Shown: positions 36,256-45,831, counted from the first letter of the stretch. The stretch: DNA of 64,000 nt from an uncultured Erythrobacter sp. (GCA_947499505.1 CANMOQ010000001.1:850037-914036); one strand, 5' to 3'. Translations and numbers: made by a program. The notes: a model not told the origin generated them from the sequence alone.

Positions 36256-38123
36256 CAGCCCGCTTCCTGGCCTTCATTTTGCTCGTTCAGCCATTCCAGC
36301 AGTGGGGCGAAATATTCGACCATGGCCGTGCCGCTCATCTGGCGCTCGCCAGTGAAGGCCTCAAGCGCATCGGGCCATGGTTTTGACGCACCCATCTCGA
36401 GCATCGCATTGAGATTTTTGCCAACCTCTTCATTGCCATAGAACGAGCAGCGGTGCAGCGGCCCTTCCCATGCGGCAGTGTCGCAGGCGGCCTTGTAGAA
36501 TTGGAATTGCAGAATGCGTGCGAGGAAATAGCGCGTGTAGGGCACGTTGCCGGGGATGTGATATTTCGCGCCCGCATCGAAGTTCTCCTCGCTGCGCTCT
36601 ACCGGCGGAACAATGCCCTGGTATTCGGTGCGCAGACCAGTCCAAGACGCATTCGCATCCTCCATGCTGGTGGAGCCGTCAAACAGCCCCCAGCGATAGC
36701 GATCTACGAGCAGGCCGAAGGGCAAGAAGGCGACCTTGTCCATCGCCTGGCGCAGCAGCAGGCCGATATCCTTGTCCGCGCTTGGCACTTCCTCAGGCGT
36801 AAGCATATCGATTTGAACGAGATATTCCGGTGTAATCGACAGCGCGATCATATCGCCAATCGCCTCGTGAAAGCCATCATTCGCGCCGTTGAGATAGAGG
36901 AAATCCTGCTGGTTATAGGCGCGCTGGTAGTAGTTATGGCCTAGCTCATGGTGGATCACGACAAAGTCATCGGCGTTGCGCTTGATGCACATTTTGATCC
37001 GCAGATCGTCGATATTGTCGATGTTCCAGGCGCTGGCATGGCACACAACTTCGCGGTCGGCCGGCTTTGTGAACTGGCTACGCTCCCAGAACGTGTCGGG
37101 CAGAGCCTCAAACCCGAGAGAGGAGAAGAACTGTTCGCCCACGCGAACCATTTCCTTCTCGTCATACCCCTTTTCGGTGATCAGATCGGTGAGGTCATAT
37201 CCGATATCGCCAGCCCCCTCTGGCGCGACGAGCGGATAGATATTGCCCCATTCCTGCGCCCACATATTGCCGAGCAGATCCGCGCGGATCGGCCCGGTCG
37301 CTGGTTGCACGGCATCGCCGTGCTTCTCATTGAGCTTGCGGCGAACATAAGTGTGGAGCGCAATGTAGAGCGGCTTCACCTCTTGCCACATCCGCTCCGT
37401 TTCAGCGGCGAATTGGTCTGGGTCCATATCGTAGTTTGAGCGCCACATTGCGCCCAGATCAGCAAAGCCCAGCTCCTTCGCGCCGTCATTGGCGATGCCG
37501 ATCATCTTCGCGTAATCCTCACGCATTGGCGCGCCGACATTGTCGTGCCAGCTCACCCACATCTCGGACAGTTCAGCGGGCGTGCGGTCTTGGTTGCCCA
37601 TTTCCGCTTCGATGTCAGAGCCGCCAATCTCTTCGCCATTCAGCGTCCCGCGACCCTTGCCGTAAGCAGAGCCGAGCTGCGTCGCGATTTCGCTCAGCTC
37701 AGCCGCCGCGCCCTCGCGGCTTGGCGCAGGCATCACAATGCCATTGCGCAGAATATCAAGCTTCCGGGCGGTGTCTGGGTTGAGGCCAGCAACACGCGCA
37801 TATTTCGCCGCTTCATTGGCGAAGGCCACGGATTTCAGGGTCGATTCCGCGCCATATTGCGATGCCAAAGTATCGCTGTCATGCCCGATATTGGTCTGGT
37901 TCAGCCACAGCACATGGCCATAAGTTTTGGAGAATGTGTTGAGCTCCGCCTCAACGCTGGCAACCCAAGCATCGGCTCCTTCTGGCGTTTCGGGGAACTC
38001 TGCGCCCGCCGCTGGCGCAGCTTCATCTGCCGCGTGCCCATCGGCCAGCGCCGGCGTCGAGGCTAGCGAGAGTGCGATGGCCGATGCCATCATGAATTTA
38101 GGAGCGATAGATGGGAGCTTCAT
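36252..38123 (-). CDS. M2 family dipeptidyl carboxypeptidase (ACE-like)
   Basis: A 623-residue exported zinc peptidase. It has a signal peptide (FMMASAIALSLASTPALA), the zinc motif HHELGHNYYQRAY (HExxH), and the third ligand Glu in NDGFHEAIGDM, arranged as in peptidyl-dipeptidase A/angiotensin-converting enzyme. FRITYxxxx-type C-terminal segments (HIPGNVPYTRYFLARILQFQ) also match. It removes dipeptides from peptide C-termini in the periplasm. It is followed in an overlapping fashion by a propeller lipoprotein and two YbjN-like genes. Confidence 0.92.
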   Translation of the reverse strand: MKLPSIAPKFMMASAIALSLASTPALADGHAADEAAPAAGAEFPETPEGADAWVASVEAELNTFSKTYGHVLWLNQTNIGHDSDTLASQYGAESTLKSVAFANEAAKYARVAGLNPDTARKLDILRNGIVMPAPSREGAAAELSEIATQLGSAYGKGRGTLNGEEIGGSDIEAEMGNQDRTPAELSEMWVSWHDNVGAPMREDYAKMIGIANDGAKELGFADLGAMWRSNYDMDPDQFAAETERMWQEVKPLYIALHTYVRRKLNEKHGDAVQPATGPIRADLLGNMWAQEWGNIYPLVAPEGAGDIGYDLTDLITEKGYDEKEMVRVGEQFFSSLGFEALPDTFWERSQFTKPADREVVCHASAWNIDNIDDLRIKMCIKRNADDFVVIHHELGHNYYQRAYNQQDFLYLNGANDGFHEAIGDMIALSITPEYLVQIDMLTPEEVPSADKDIGLLLRQAMDKVAFLPFGLLVDRYRWGLFDGSTSMEDANASWTGLRTEYQGIVPPVERSEENFDAGAKYHIPGNVPYTRYFLARILQFQFYKAACDTAAWEGPLHRCSFYGNEEVGKNLNAMLEMGASKPWPDALEAFTGERQMSGTAMVEYFAPLLEWLNEQNEGQEAGW

Positions 38124-38190
38124 GAGCCTGGTAACCTCTCAAAGGAATTGGTTTCTTATGAAATGAGTTTGAACTGTGGTTTGCTTAGAA

Positions 38191-38712
38191 TCAAGCGTCT
38201 GTCGTCGAAAAGCGTTGGGCCACCAGAGCCGTCAGGACCGCCAGAAAGCCGCTGATCCACGTTGCCATCTTGAACGGTCTTAGCGTCGATGCGAGCGACG
38301 CGAGCTGATCATCGCCAGCGAAATTGCGCAGCTGAATGAATTGCGAAATTGTCTCGCCATAATCGGTCACCAAAAAGATGACGCCTGAGGCCAATGCGAC
38401 GAGGCCCAGGCCGGAGAGTATCGGCGAGGAACAGCTGCGATAGTATAGCCCCGCGAGGACGCAGCCGATACCAAAAATGCCTATGAAGATCAGGTCGCTG
38501 ATCATTGCGATTGACGCGGTGCGCATTAAGCCATCGTGCGCCCATGATCCCTGAATTGCGTCCACCGTCGCCGCATCCGGTGCACTTTGGTGGTCTAAAA
38601 TTCCACCCGGCACACCGTCCGTTATCAGGGGAGCATGCAGCGTCAGCGTGATGGCAAAGGCAATTAGCCCGCTTACCCACCATAGTAGAGCCGTCCGCTT
38701 TGAGACCGTCAT
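38191..38712 (-). CDS. Four-helix membrane protein of unknown function
   Basis: A 173-residue polytopic protein with about four hydrophobic segments (ALLWWVSGLIAFAITLTL, IAMISDLIFIGIFGIGCVLAGL, ILSGLGLVALASGVIFLV, ATWISGFLAVLTALVA). I recognise no named family with certainty. Its ATG overlaps the stop of the upstream alpha/beta hydrolase gene by 4 bp. It may end the transcript that starts near 41 kb. Confidence 0.7.
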   Translation of the reverse strand: MTVSKRTALLWWVSGLIAFAITLTLHAPLITDGVPGGILDHQSAPDAATVDAIQGSWAHDGLMRTASIAMISDLIFIGIFGIGCVLAGLYYRSCSSPILSGLGLVALASGVIFLVTDYGETISQFIQLRNFAGDDQLASLASTLRPFKMATWISGFLAVLTALVAQRFSTTDA

Positions 38713-39467
38713 GGCACGCTCAAAAACTGAGCAATCGCCTCGCCCAGTTCCGGCTTGGTCGCGCTGTCGAGATGCGCGCCGGGCACTTCGTGATAGGTGG
38801 CATTGGGCAGCAATTCGGCGAGCTCGGTTGCAGAGCCATTGTCCTGATCATCAACACCGCAGGCAACAAGCGTGGGCATGGTCACATTTGAAAGCCTAGC
38901 GAGGTCGAGATCGCGCATCGCATCGAGGAGCAGGCGCGCTGCGACCCGGTCCACCCCTTGTGACTTTAGGAATTGACGTGAGAAATAGGCTGGATCTCCG
39001 CGCTCGATAGTGTCGAACTCATCGATAACGCGCTTGAAGAACGCCGCGCGCTTCTGCCATTCGCTGAGGCCGGAAACGCCCATGCCGCACACCACCAATT
39101 TGCGCGGGGCAAGCACCTGCGTCGCGGTCGCGTGCAACGCCGTGCGCGAGCCAAGCGAAAAGCCGACGAGGTCGTAGGCGCCATTCTCCAGCTCGAGATG
39201 CTCGACCAACGCCGCCCCATCGCGGACCAAAACGCCGCTGGGATAATTGGCTGGATCGGTCGGGGCCTCGCTCTCTCCATGGACGCGAAAATCGAGCATG
39301 ATCGCCTCAAACCCGGCTTCAGCAAGTCGCGCCGCGTGGCCCCACTTGATCCAGTTCATATCCGCGCTGGAAAACAGGCCATGAAGCAGGATGACCGGTG
39401 CGCCTTCGCCGATGCGGTGGACGGAGAGCTTGGTCCCGTCGAACGAGGGAAAATCAATTGAATGCAT
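38709..39467 (-). CDS. Alpha/beta hydrolase
   Basis: A 252-residue alpha/beta hydrolase with HG oxyanion segment VILLHGLFSSADMNW, nucleophile elbow GFSLGSR, an Asp in ACGVDDQDNG and His in PGAHLDSA, forming a Ser-Asp-His triad. No signal peptide is seen, so it is cytosolic. The ATG at 39467 has GAGTGAG upstream; a GTG at 39476 is possible. It overlaps the following membrane protein gene by 4 bp. The substrate is unknown. Confidence 0.85.
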   Translation of the reverse strand: MHSIDFPSFDGTKLSVHRIGEGAPVILLHGLFSSADMNWIKWGHAARLAEAGFEAIMLDFRVHGESEAPTDPANYPSGVLVRDGAALVEHLELENGAYDLVGFSLGSRTALHATATQVLAPRKLVVCGMGVSGLSEWQKRAAFFKRVIDEFDTIERGDPAYFSRQFLKSQGVDRVAARLLLDAMRDLDLARLSNVTMPTLVACGVDDQDNGSATELAELLPNATYHEVPGAHLDSATKPELGEAIAQFLSVP

Positions 39468-39476
39468 ATAGCTCAC

Positions 39477-40208
39477 TCAGAAAACACACTCGCCAGAGGT
39501 AGGCGGACTATGTTCAGGCCGTCGCAGCAAAGCGGAATCAAATGATCTGCCCGGCCCCTGTGAGACTCGATCATCCTCTAATTGTGGCAAATCTATCTCT
39601 GCGCGATCCAAAATAGCGCCATCGTCTATGCGGAAGCTCACCAATGCCGCCTTGTTTTGTTGCTGCCAAAGTATGACGGCCAGGGATCCGTCTGAACGTA
39701 CCGTGGGCAAATCTGTGAAGAGGACATTTTCGGCCACCGTGTTTTTCGTCATTCCTGGAATAGCACCAATAACGAGATCTGCTTTGCCTGCTCTGAAGCG
39801 TTCTTCGTCGCTTACCATCGCAATATAGCCAACAACCGGCTTATCTTCCTGACCTTGATCAAATAGAAAATCGAAGTTGACAAGGAGTTCACCTGGCTGG
39901 TTGGCGAAAGCCAAACTCTGCCCTGTTCTCTGATTTATGATCGTCATGCCCGCGCCTACTTGGCGCTTATCTCCATCATCACCCTCATAATACGCGACAA
40001 TTTTCCCGTCCGCTGTTTCAATCGCATGCCCGATTAAGGAGTTCTCTCGCTCCATATCCGCTCCGAAATCAGACGTCCGACTTAGTTCACCGTAGTGGTT
40101 CCCCGCAGAAAACCACTGACTCATGAAGAACGCTGCACCAAGCAAGACCAGTAGAAATAGAGCTACGGAATTGAAGCGTTCGAGGTAGAAAAAGAATGTT
40201 CCCTTCAC
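39477..40208 (-). CDS. Single-pass membrane protein of unknown function
   Basis: A 243-residue product with one N-terminal transmembrane segment (FNSVALFLLVLLGAAFFMSQW, about residues 9-29) and a periplasmic beta-rich domain (KIVAYYEGDDGDKRQVGAGM, PVVGYIAMVSDEERFRAG, LAVILWQQQNKAALVSFRI). I recognise no family. I chose the GTG at 40208, which overlaps the stop of the upstream DsbA-like gene (GTGA); the longer frame from 40241 would overlap that gene by 37 bp. The next gene follows directly. Confidence 0.62.
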   Translation of the reverse strand: MKGTFFFYLERFNSVALFLLVLLGAAFFMSQWFSAGNHYGELSRTSDFGADMERENSLIGHAIETADGKIVAYYEGDDGDKRQVGAGMTIINQRTGQSLAFANQPGELLVNFDFLFDQGQEDKPVVGYIAMVSDEERFRAGKADLVIGAIPGMTKNTVAENVLFTDLPTVRSDGSLAVILWQQQNKAALVSFRIDDGAILDRAEIDLPQLEDDRVSQGPGRSFDSALLRRPEHSPPTSGECVF

Positions 40209-40855
40209 CGCTTCGCCAGCCCCTTTTGCTCCATCCGCCACTTTGCCATTTCGATCCGGTCCTGACCAAAGAAGGGCTCGCCTTCAAACACCAAAGTGGG
40301 CACGCCCCAATGACCCGCTGCCTCCAGCGCGCTCTGATTGTCAGCGATTTCGCCGTCTAGCGCCGCTGCGTCGCTCGCCACTTCGGCATCAAGTTCGGTG
40401 AGATCCAAACCTGCGCGCGAGGCTGCACCCGCAAGGTGATCGCCTTCGTCCCAGCCATCGACTTCCCCGGAGAAGATAATGCGGGATACTTCGTCTGCGA
40501 ATGCCAGCCCCTCGCCTCGGCGCGATGCGGCCTGGCCCAATCGGCAGATGCGGCGGATAAGCGGCTGCTCGGTAGCGATCTCGCGCGTCATCAGGTTTTG
40601 GTTCACAGGATCAGGACGCGGCCAGCGATAGGGGATGCCCAAATGCTGAGCGACCCGCATCGAATCCATCAGGATATAGCGCGGCGCCGCAGGGTTGCCG
40701 GTGAACAGCAGTTCCGGCGCACGGATCGCGATCGGCCACACTGTGCGCAGCGCAATCTCGAGGTCAAATTCCTCTGCCAGCGCGCGGTAGCGGCCAATGG
40801 CGAGATAAGAATATGGCGAACGGAAGCTGAAATAGAGATCTGCCTTTAAGGTCAT
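40205..40855 (-). CDS. DsbA-like 2-hydroxychromene-2-carboxylate isomerase family protein
   Basis: A 216-residue thioredoxin-fold protein of the HCCA isomerase/GST-kappa type, with the active-site segment DLYFSFRSPYSYLA (Ser in place of the DsbA CxxC) and the cis-Pro region GHWGVPTLVFEGEPFFGQDRIEM. In naphthalene pathways this family isomerises hydroxychromene carboxylate using glutathione, but no aromatic degradation genes are here, so the substrate is open. It is coupled to the downstream membrane protein by overlap. Confidence 0.85.
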   Translation of the reverse strand: MTLKADLYFSFRSPYSYLAIGRYRALAEEFDLEIALRTVWPIAIRAPELLFTGNPAAPRYILMDSMRVAQHLGIPYRWPRPDPVNQNLMTREIATEQPLIRRICRLGQAASRRGEGLAFADEVSRIIFSGEVDGWDEGDHLAGAASRAGLDLTELDAEVASDAAALDGEIADNQSALEAAGHWGVPTLVFEGEPFFGQDRIEMAKWRMEQKGLAKR

Positions 40856-40903
40856 GGGCGAAGACTAGCGCGAGGCTTTACAAAAATCTCTACCCAAAAT
40901 GCG

Positions 40904-41458
40904 TCACCTAAAGAAACACTGCGTCCCGGCATAAAGCATGGTCAGGCGATCTTCCTCCAGAAAGCCGCCAATCTTGCCGCCCAGCGCGAATTCCTCACCC
41001 AGCGTGCTATCCGTGATCGGGGCATATCCGGTAGTGCCCTCAACCTCGCTGCGTGGTGCTCCGGGTTTGAGGCCGCTTTGCAACGCGATGTTTGCGCCGC
41101 CTTCTTGCTCGCCCAGCACCCAACCGACCATAAAGCCATCCTGAAAATTCACGGTCAAAGCGCCGGGGAAGCTGGTGAACTCCATGCGGCCTGCGCCGCA
41201 TTCCTCGCCAATAGTTCGTCCCTCTGGTTCACCCAGACTGGCGGTCAAAGCGCCCTCGACTTCGCTGCGACCGGCAGAAAAGAAAAACGCCTCTGACCCG
41301 GCGGCCAGCCCCTCTGCGCGCAGTTCAACGGCATTGTCGGCGATCACGGGCGCTGCGGGATCTGCCCGATCGTTCATACGCTCGCTCGGGCTTGGCACGG
41401 TTCCGCTGTCGCAAGCGGCGAGTACGAATGTCGACAAGATGATCACCAAACCACGCAT
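40904..41458 (-). CDS. Lipoprotein of unknown function
   Basis: A 184-residue lipoprotein (MRGLVIILSTFVLAAC, Cys about 16) with a Pro/Asp-rich linker (~17-38) and a domain containing RSEVEGALTASLGEPEGRTIGEECGAG and PRSEVEGTTGYAPI, where the repeated RSEVEG element hints at an internal duplication like that of SmpA/BLIP-type folds. The function is unknown. It is 3 bp downstream of asd on the same strand. Confidence 0.75.
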   Translation of the reverse strand: MRGLVIILSTFVLAACDSGTVPSPSERMNDRADPAAPVIADNAVELRAEGLAAGSEAFFFSAGRSEVEGALTASLGEPEGRTIGEECGAGRMEFTSFPGALTVNFQDGFMVGWVLGEQEGGANIALQSGLKPGAPRSEVEGTTGYAPITDSTLGEEFALGGKIGGFLEEDRLTMLYAGTQCFFR

Positions 41459-41461
41459 ACT

Positions 41462-42487
41462 TTATCCCTTCTTTAAGTGCCTCCGCCCGAGCAATTCGGC
41501 GATCTGCACCGCGTTCAACGCCGCACCTTTGCGCAAGTTGTCTGACACACACCACAAAGTGATGCCGTTTTCGACCGTGGGGTCATCGCGAACGCGGCTG
41601 ATGTAAGTCGCACCATCGCCTGCAGCTTCGGTGGGCGTCACATATCCGCCGTCCTCGCGCTTATCGATCAGCATGATACCGGGTGCCTCGCGCAGGATTT
41701 CCTGCGCTTGCTCCGCCGACAACTCATTTTCAAACTCGATATTGATCGCCTCGGAATGGCCGACAAACACGGGTACGCGCACGCACGTTGCGTTGAGTTT
41801 GATCTTCGGGTCGAGGATCTTCTTTGTCTCGACCATCATCTTCCACTCTTCCTTGGTCGATCCATCGTCCAGGAAGACATCGATATGCGGGATCACGTTG
41901 AAGGCGATCTGCTTAGTGAACACCTCCGGTTCGACCGGATCGCCGACAAAGATCGCGCGGCTTTGCTGGAACAGCTCGTCCATGCCCGATTTGCCCGCGC
42001 CCGACACCGATTGATAGGTCGAGACGACAACGCGCTTAATCTTGGCCGCATCATGCAAAGGCTTCAGCGCGACGACCAGCTGAGCCGTCGAGCAGTTCGG
42101 GTTCGCGATGATATTGCGCTTCGTGTAGTCATCAATCGCATCTGGGTTGACCTCTGGCACGATCAACGGAACGTCCGGCTCCATCCGGTAAAGCGAGGAG
42201 TTGTCGATGACGATACAGCCTGCAGCAGCCGCCTTTGGCGCATATTCCTTTGCCGGACCGGACCCAGCGGAAAACAACGCAATATCCCAGCCATTCCAAT
42301 CGAAATGCTCAATGTTCTGGCATTTGAGCATTTTGCCCGTGTCGCCGAATTCCACCTCGCTGCCCTGAGAACGTGAGCTGGCGACAGCGGCGATTTCCTC
42401 AATCGGAAACTCGCGCTCTGCCAGCACTTGCATCATCTCGCGTCCGACATTGCCAGTCGCGCCGACCACAGCCACTCGGTAACCCAA
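41462..42487 (-). CDS. asd: Aspartate-semialdehyde dehydrogenase
   Basis: Asd converts aspartyl phosphate to aspartate semialdehyde, feeding lysine, DAP, threonine and methionine synthesis. The 341-residue enzyme has the nucleotide loop VAVVGATGNVGREMM, the catalytic Cys in NPNCSTAQLVVAL, STYQSVSGAGKSGMDEL and the C-terminal RDDPTVENGITLWCVSDNLRKGAALNAVQIAE. The start is TTG at 42487, supported by GGAG eight bases upstream, and no ATG fits the family N-terminus. It is divergent from an alpha/beta hydrolase gene. Confidence 0.95.
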   Translation of the reverse strand: MGYRVAVVGATGNVGREMMQVLAEREFPIEEIAAVASSRSQGSEVEFGDTGKMLKCQNIEHFDWNGWDIALFSAGSGPAKEYAPKAAAAGCIVIDNSSLYRMEPDVPLIVPEVNPDAIDDYTKRNIIANPNCSTAQLVVALKPLHDAAKIKRVVVSTYQSVSGAGKSGMDELFQQSRAIFVGDPVEPEVFTKQIAFNVIPHIDVFLDDGSTKEEWKMMVETKKILDPKIKLNATCVRVPVFVGHSEAINIEFENELSAEQAQEILREAPGIMLIDKREDGGYVTPTEAAGDGATYISRVRDDPTVENGITLWCVSDNLRKGAALNAVQIAELLGRRHLKKG

Positions 42488-42584
42488 ATTACATACTCCA
42501 ATGGAAATTCAACTTCACGTTGTGCGCTGCCGCGCCTAGCATGCCTTGGCAAGAGTTTCTTGGGCACATCAGGAGGGGAAACGT

Positions 42585-43514
42585 ATGCAGAGCGGTATTG
42601 CGCATTGGCGCGAGAAAGCGAGCTATTTCGGCTTTCAAGGGCACCAGATTGCCTATTGGACCGGCGGAAATAGCGATGCGAGGCCTCTTTTGCTGGTCCA
42701 TGGATATCCCACATGCTCGTCTGATTGGGCCCGCACGTGGGACGACTTGGGCGAAAAACACCATTTGATTGCCTGCGACATGCTCGGCTTTGGCCTGTCA
42801 GACAAACCGCGCAGCGGCTTTGGCGGCAATGGCTATACGATCCACGGCCAGGTCGATCTGCAAGAGGCCCTGCTCGCGCATCTTGGCATTGGAGAGTTTG
42901 ACGCTCTGGTGCACGATTACGGCGTGTCTGTCGGCCAAGAGCTGCTCGCCCGCCAACAAGATGGTTCTGGTGCGCAGCTGCTCGGAATGATGGTGTTCCT
43001 GAATGGTGGGATATTCCCCGACCAGCACCGCCCTCGCCCGGCGCAAAAACTCGGCGTGTCACCGGTCGGCGTTCTGCTCGCGCTGCTGCTGAACCGCAAA
43101 CGCTTTGGCCAGAGCTTTTCAGAGGTGTTTGGGCCAGACACTCAGCCCAGCGAGGCGGAGCTGGATGAATTTTGGGAGTTTATCGCGCACAATGGCGGCA
43201 ACCGGCTGACACACAAGCTGCTGCATTACATCGCGGACCGGCGCACGCATAAGCAGCGCTGGGAGGCGGCGCTGGTTGAGGCACAGGAGAAGATTGGCTT
43301 GATCAACGGCGCGCTCGATCCCGTCTCTGGCAAGCATGCCTATGACAAATGGCGCGAGATTGTGCCCCGCGCACGCGCGCATCTGCTCCCTAGCGTGGGG
43401 CACTACCCCCAAGTCGAAGCGCCCGGCGAGGTCGCCGCGACCGCGCTGGACTGGCTCGCTCAGGCGCGCGTGCCTATTCCGGCGGGGTCACGCCGTTCCG
43501 TTCGAGGAAAGTGA
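42585..43514 (+). CDS. Alpha/beta hydrolase with Asp nucleophile
   Basis: A 309-residue alpha/beta hydrolase. The nucleophile elbow reads VHDYGVSVG, so Asp replaces Ser, as in haloalkane dehalogenases and epoxide hydrolases. LLVHGYPTCSSDWARTWDDL supplies the oxyanion region, INGALDPVSGKHA the acid and SVGHYPQVEAP the His. The ATG at 42585 has AGGAGGGG six bases upstream. The last 41 bp overlap the 3' end of the convergent S9 peptidase gene. Which halogenated or epoxide substrate it uses, if any, is not visible. Confidence 0.82.
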   Translation: MQSGIAHWREKASYFGFQGHQIAYWTGGNSDARPLLLVHGYPTCSSDWARTWDDLGEKHHLIACDMLGFGLSDKPRSGFGGNGYTIHGQVDLQEALLAHLGIGEFDALVHDYGVSVGQELLARQQDGSGAQLLGMMVFLNGGIFPDQHRPRPAQKLGVSPVGVLLALLLNRKRFGQSFSEVFGPDTQPSEAELDEFWEFIAHNGGNRLTHKLLHYIADRRTHKQRWEAALVEAQEKIGLINGALDPVSGKHAYDKWREIVPRARAHLLPSVGHYPQVEAPGEVAATALDWLAQARVPIPAGSRRSVRGK

Positions 43515-45762
43515 AGATCGTGTTCCACAGATGCGGCGAGATATTCTCGCCCGCCACGCGGTGCGTGTAGCCGGGATAGAGCATCATCTCGAACGGCACG
43601 TTGTTCTCTTGCAGGACCGAAATCAGTTCGGATGAGTTTTCAAACACCACATTGTCATCCGCCATGCCGTGGATCAGCAGCAAAGGATCGCTGATCTTCG
43701 TCGCATCGGGAATGGCGCTGGCCGTTTCATAAGCCTCTGGCACTTCGCGCGGATCGCCCATGTAGCGCTCTGTATAGTGGGTGTCATAAAGCTCCCACTT
43801 GGTGACCGGAGCGCCGCTGATCCCGGCAGCATAGAGCCCCGGATCAGCCTGCATCTGCTTCAGGGTCATATAGCCGCCATAGGACCAGCCATAGAGCGCG
43901 ATTTTGTCCCCATCGACAAAATCGAGCGTTTTCAGAAATTCCGCGCCGACCTTTTGGTCGCGCACCTCGACCCCGCCCATCGCGCGGTAGAGCGGTTGTT
44001 CAAAGTCGACCCCGCGATTGGCGGTGCCGCGATTGTCGAGCGCGAAATAGATGTAGCCCTTGTCCACGATCGCCTGAGCCAGCGCCCCGCCCCAGCCTTT
44101 ATCGACGATTTGCGGGCCCGGCCCGGAGTAGTGATAATAGAACACAGGATATTTCTTCCCCGGCTCAATTTCCGGCTTCAGCATCATGTAATGCAAATCG
44201 GTGCCGTCTTCCGCTTTCACTGTGCCATATTCCGGCGCAACATGGCCTGCGAGGAATGGCGCATAGGGATGATCGCCCTCCACCAGATTTGCCTCGATTG
44301 CCGCCAGGACTTCACCATCTGAATTGGCCAAAACCGACTGCGGCGGTTGGTTGGTGTTTGAGCGGTTGATCAGCAGCGTCTTGCCGTCCTTGTCCATAAC
44401 CGCGCTGTGCGTGAATTTTGGATCGGTCAGCAGGATAGGTTCGCCGCGGCCGTCGAGGTTAGCGCGGTATATTTGCTGGGTGAGGACGTCTTTGGTGCCT
44501 TGGAAATAGAAGACGCCGGCTGCTTCATCGACTCCGACAAGCTCGGTGGCCGGTTCCGTAAGGCCGGTCACTCTGATTTCCTTAGTGGCATCAAAATCCT
44601 TACCGAGCCCCGGAGCAAGCATCATGCCTGTGGGTGCCGCTCCATCAAAAACCCGATAAAAATTGCCCATTCCATCCCTCTCGGACCACCACAGCAGGCT
44701 GCCATCTTTCAGGAAGCGGTAGTTGTCCGAAAGGTTGATCCAATAATCCTCGCGAGCCGCGTTCTCGGTGAACCATACCTCGCTTTGACCAGTCGCTGGA
44801 TCGACTTTGAGCATGTCGAGTACGGTTTGCTCGCGGTTCTGGCGCTGGACATAGATCGCGCTGCCATCCGGCGCCCAATCAACGCGCGCGATGTAGATAT
44901 CGGTGTCCAAGCCGATGTCGATCTGAACCTTGTTCGCACCGTCCGGGTCCATCACAATCAGCTCAACAATCGCATTGTCACTGCCCGCCACCGGATAGCG
45001 CTGATCGAACACCTTGGTCCCGGTCGCGCCGATCGCCGCGCGGGTCACAATGCCAACCGGGCTTTCGTCCGTGCGCTGCACGACTAGGCGGCTGTCATCC
45101 GGGCTCCACCAATATCCGGTCAGGCGGCTCATTTCTTCCTGAGCCACAAACTCCGCCTCGCCCCAGCGGATTGTGTCGCCTTCTTTAGGCGTAATCGGAG
45201 CGGCGTCCTCGCCGACCTTGCCCACCCACAGCTGGCGCTCGCGCACGAATGACACAGAGCCGCCCTGAGGGCTCAGCTTCGGGTTAAGCTCACTTTCCTC
45301 GGTATCCGTCAGGCGCGTCACCTCCCCGTCGAGCTTCGCGAGGTACAAATCACCATCCAGCGGCACGAGCACGCCCGAACCATCGCTGACCCATTGATAG
45401 CTGATGATGCCTTTGAGGTTGCCGACGCGCGCCCGCTCTCGCTGCATCTTTTCATCTTCGCTGAACTCGCGGCCAGACCCCAGCGCTTCACTGTCGACCA
45501 GCATGGTCCACTCGCTGGTTTCCCGGTCATAGCCCCACAGGTCATAGCGCTCCCGCTCATCATCGCGGTTGCGCAGCACAGTGAGATAGCGCCCATCAGG
45601 AGACAGTTTCGCTTGGCGCGGGGCTGGCCCATTCAGGGATGGCGAGGCAAAGACGCGCTCAAACGTCAGCTCTGGCGCGCTCGTCATTGTGTGATCATCC
45701 GCGATAGCTGGGGAGCCGAGAGCGATAGTAGCAAGTGACGCAGCAGCAAAGAATAAGCGCAT
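43474..45762 (-). CDS. S9 family dipeptidyl-peptidase (DPP4-like), exported
   Basis: A prolyl-oligopeptidase family enzyme with a signal peptide (MRLFFAAASLATIALGSPAIA), an N-terminal beta-propeller (~50-500) with the EE motif in VAQEEMSRLTGYWWSPDDSR that binds peptide N-termini in DPP4 types, and a C-terminal alpha/beta hydrolase with GWSYGGYM (Ser), GMADDNVVF (Asp) and YPGYTHRV (His). It should cut dipeptides after Pro or Ala in the periplasm. I place the start at the ATG at 45762, at the signal peptide, rather than the frame's first codon at 45810. The 3' end overlaps the convergent hydrolase gene. Confidence 0.92.
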   Translation of the reverse strand: MRLFFAAASLATIALGSPAIADDHTMTSAPELTFERVFASPSLNGPAPRQAKLSPDGRYLTVLRNRDDERERYDLWGYDRETSEWTMLVDSEALGSGREFSEDEKMQRERARVGNLKGIISYQWVSDGSGVLVPLDGDLYLAKLDGEVTRLTDTEESELNPKLSPQGGSVSFVRERQLWVGKVGEDAAPITPKEGDTIRWGEAEFVAQEEMSRLTGYWWSPDDSRLVVQRTDESPVGIVTRAAIGATGTKVFDQRYPVAGSDNAIVELIVMDPDGANKVQIDIGLDTDIYIARVDWAPDGSAIYVQRQNREQTVLDMLKVDPATGQSEVWFTENAAREDYWINLSDNYRFLKDGSLLWWSERDGMGNFYRVFDGAAPTGMMLAPGLGKDFDATKEIRVTGLTEPATELVGVDEAAGVFYFQGTKDVLTQQIYRANLDGRGEPILLTDPKFTHSAVMDKDGKTLLINRSNTNQPPQSVLANSDGEVLAAIEANLVEGDHPYAPFLAGHVAPEYGTVKAEDGTDLHYMMLKPEIEPGKKYPVFYYHYSGPGPQIVDKGWGGALAQAIVDKGYIYFALDNRGTANRGVDFEQPLYRAMGGVEVRDQKVGAEFLKTLDFVDGDKIALYGWSYGGYMTLKQMQADPGLYAAGISGAPVTKWELYDTHYTERYMGDPREVPEAYETASAIPDATKISDPLLLIHGMADDNVVFENSSELISVLQENNVPFEMMLYPGYTHRVAGENISPHLWNTIFTFLERNGVTPPE

Positions 45763-45831
45763 TTCAAAGACAGACCTCTCACGTTTTGGCTTTACGATGA
45801 TCAAAACCACAGGAGCGGCAAAGTTCCAACG

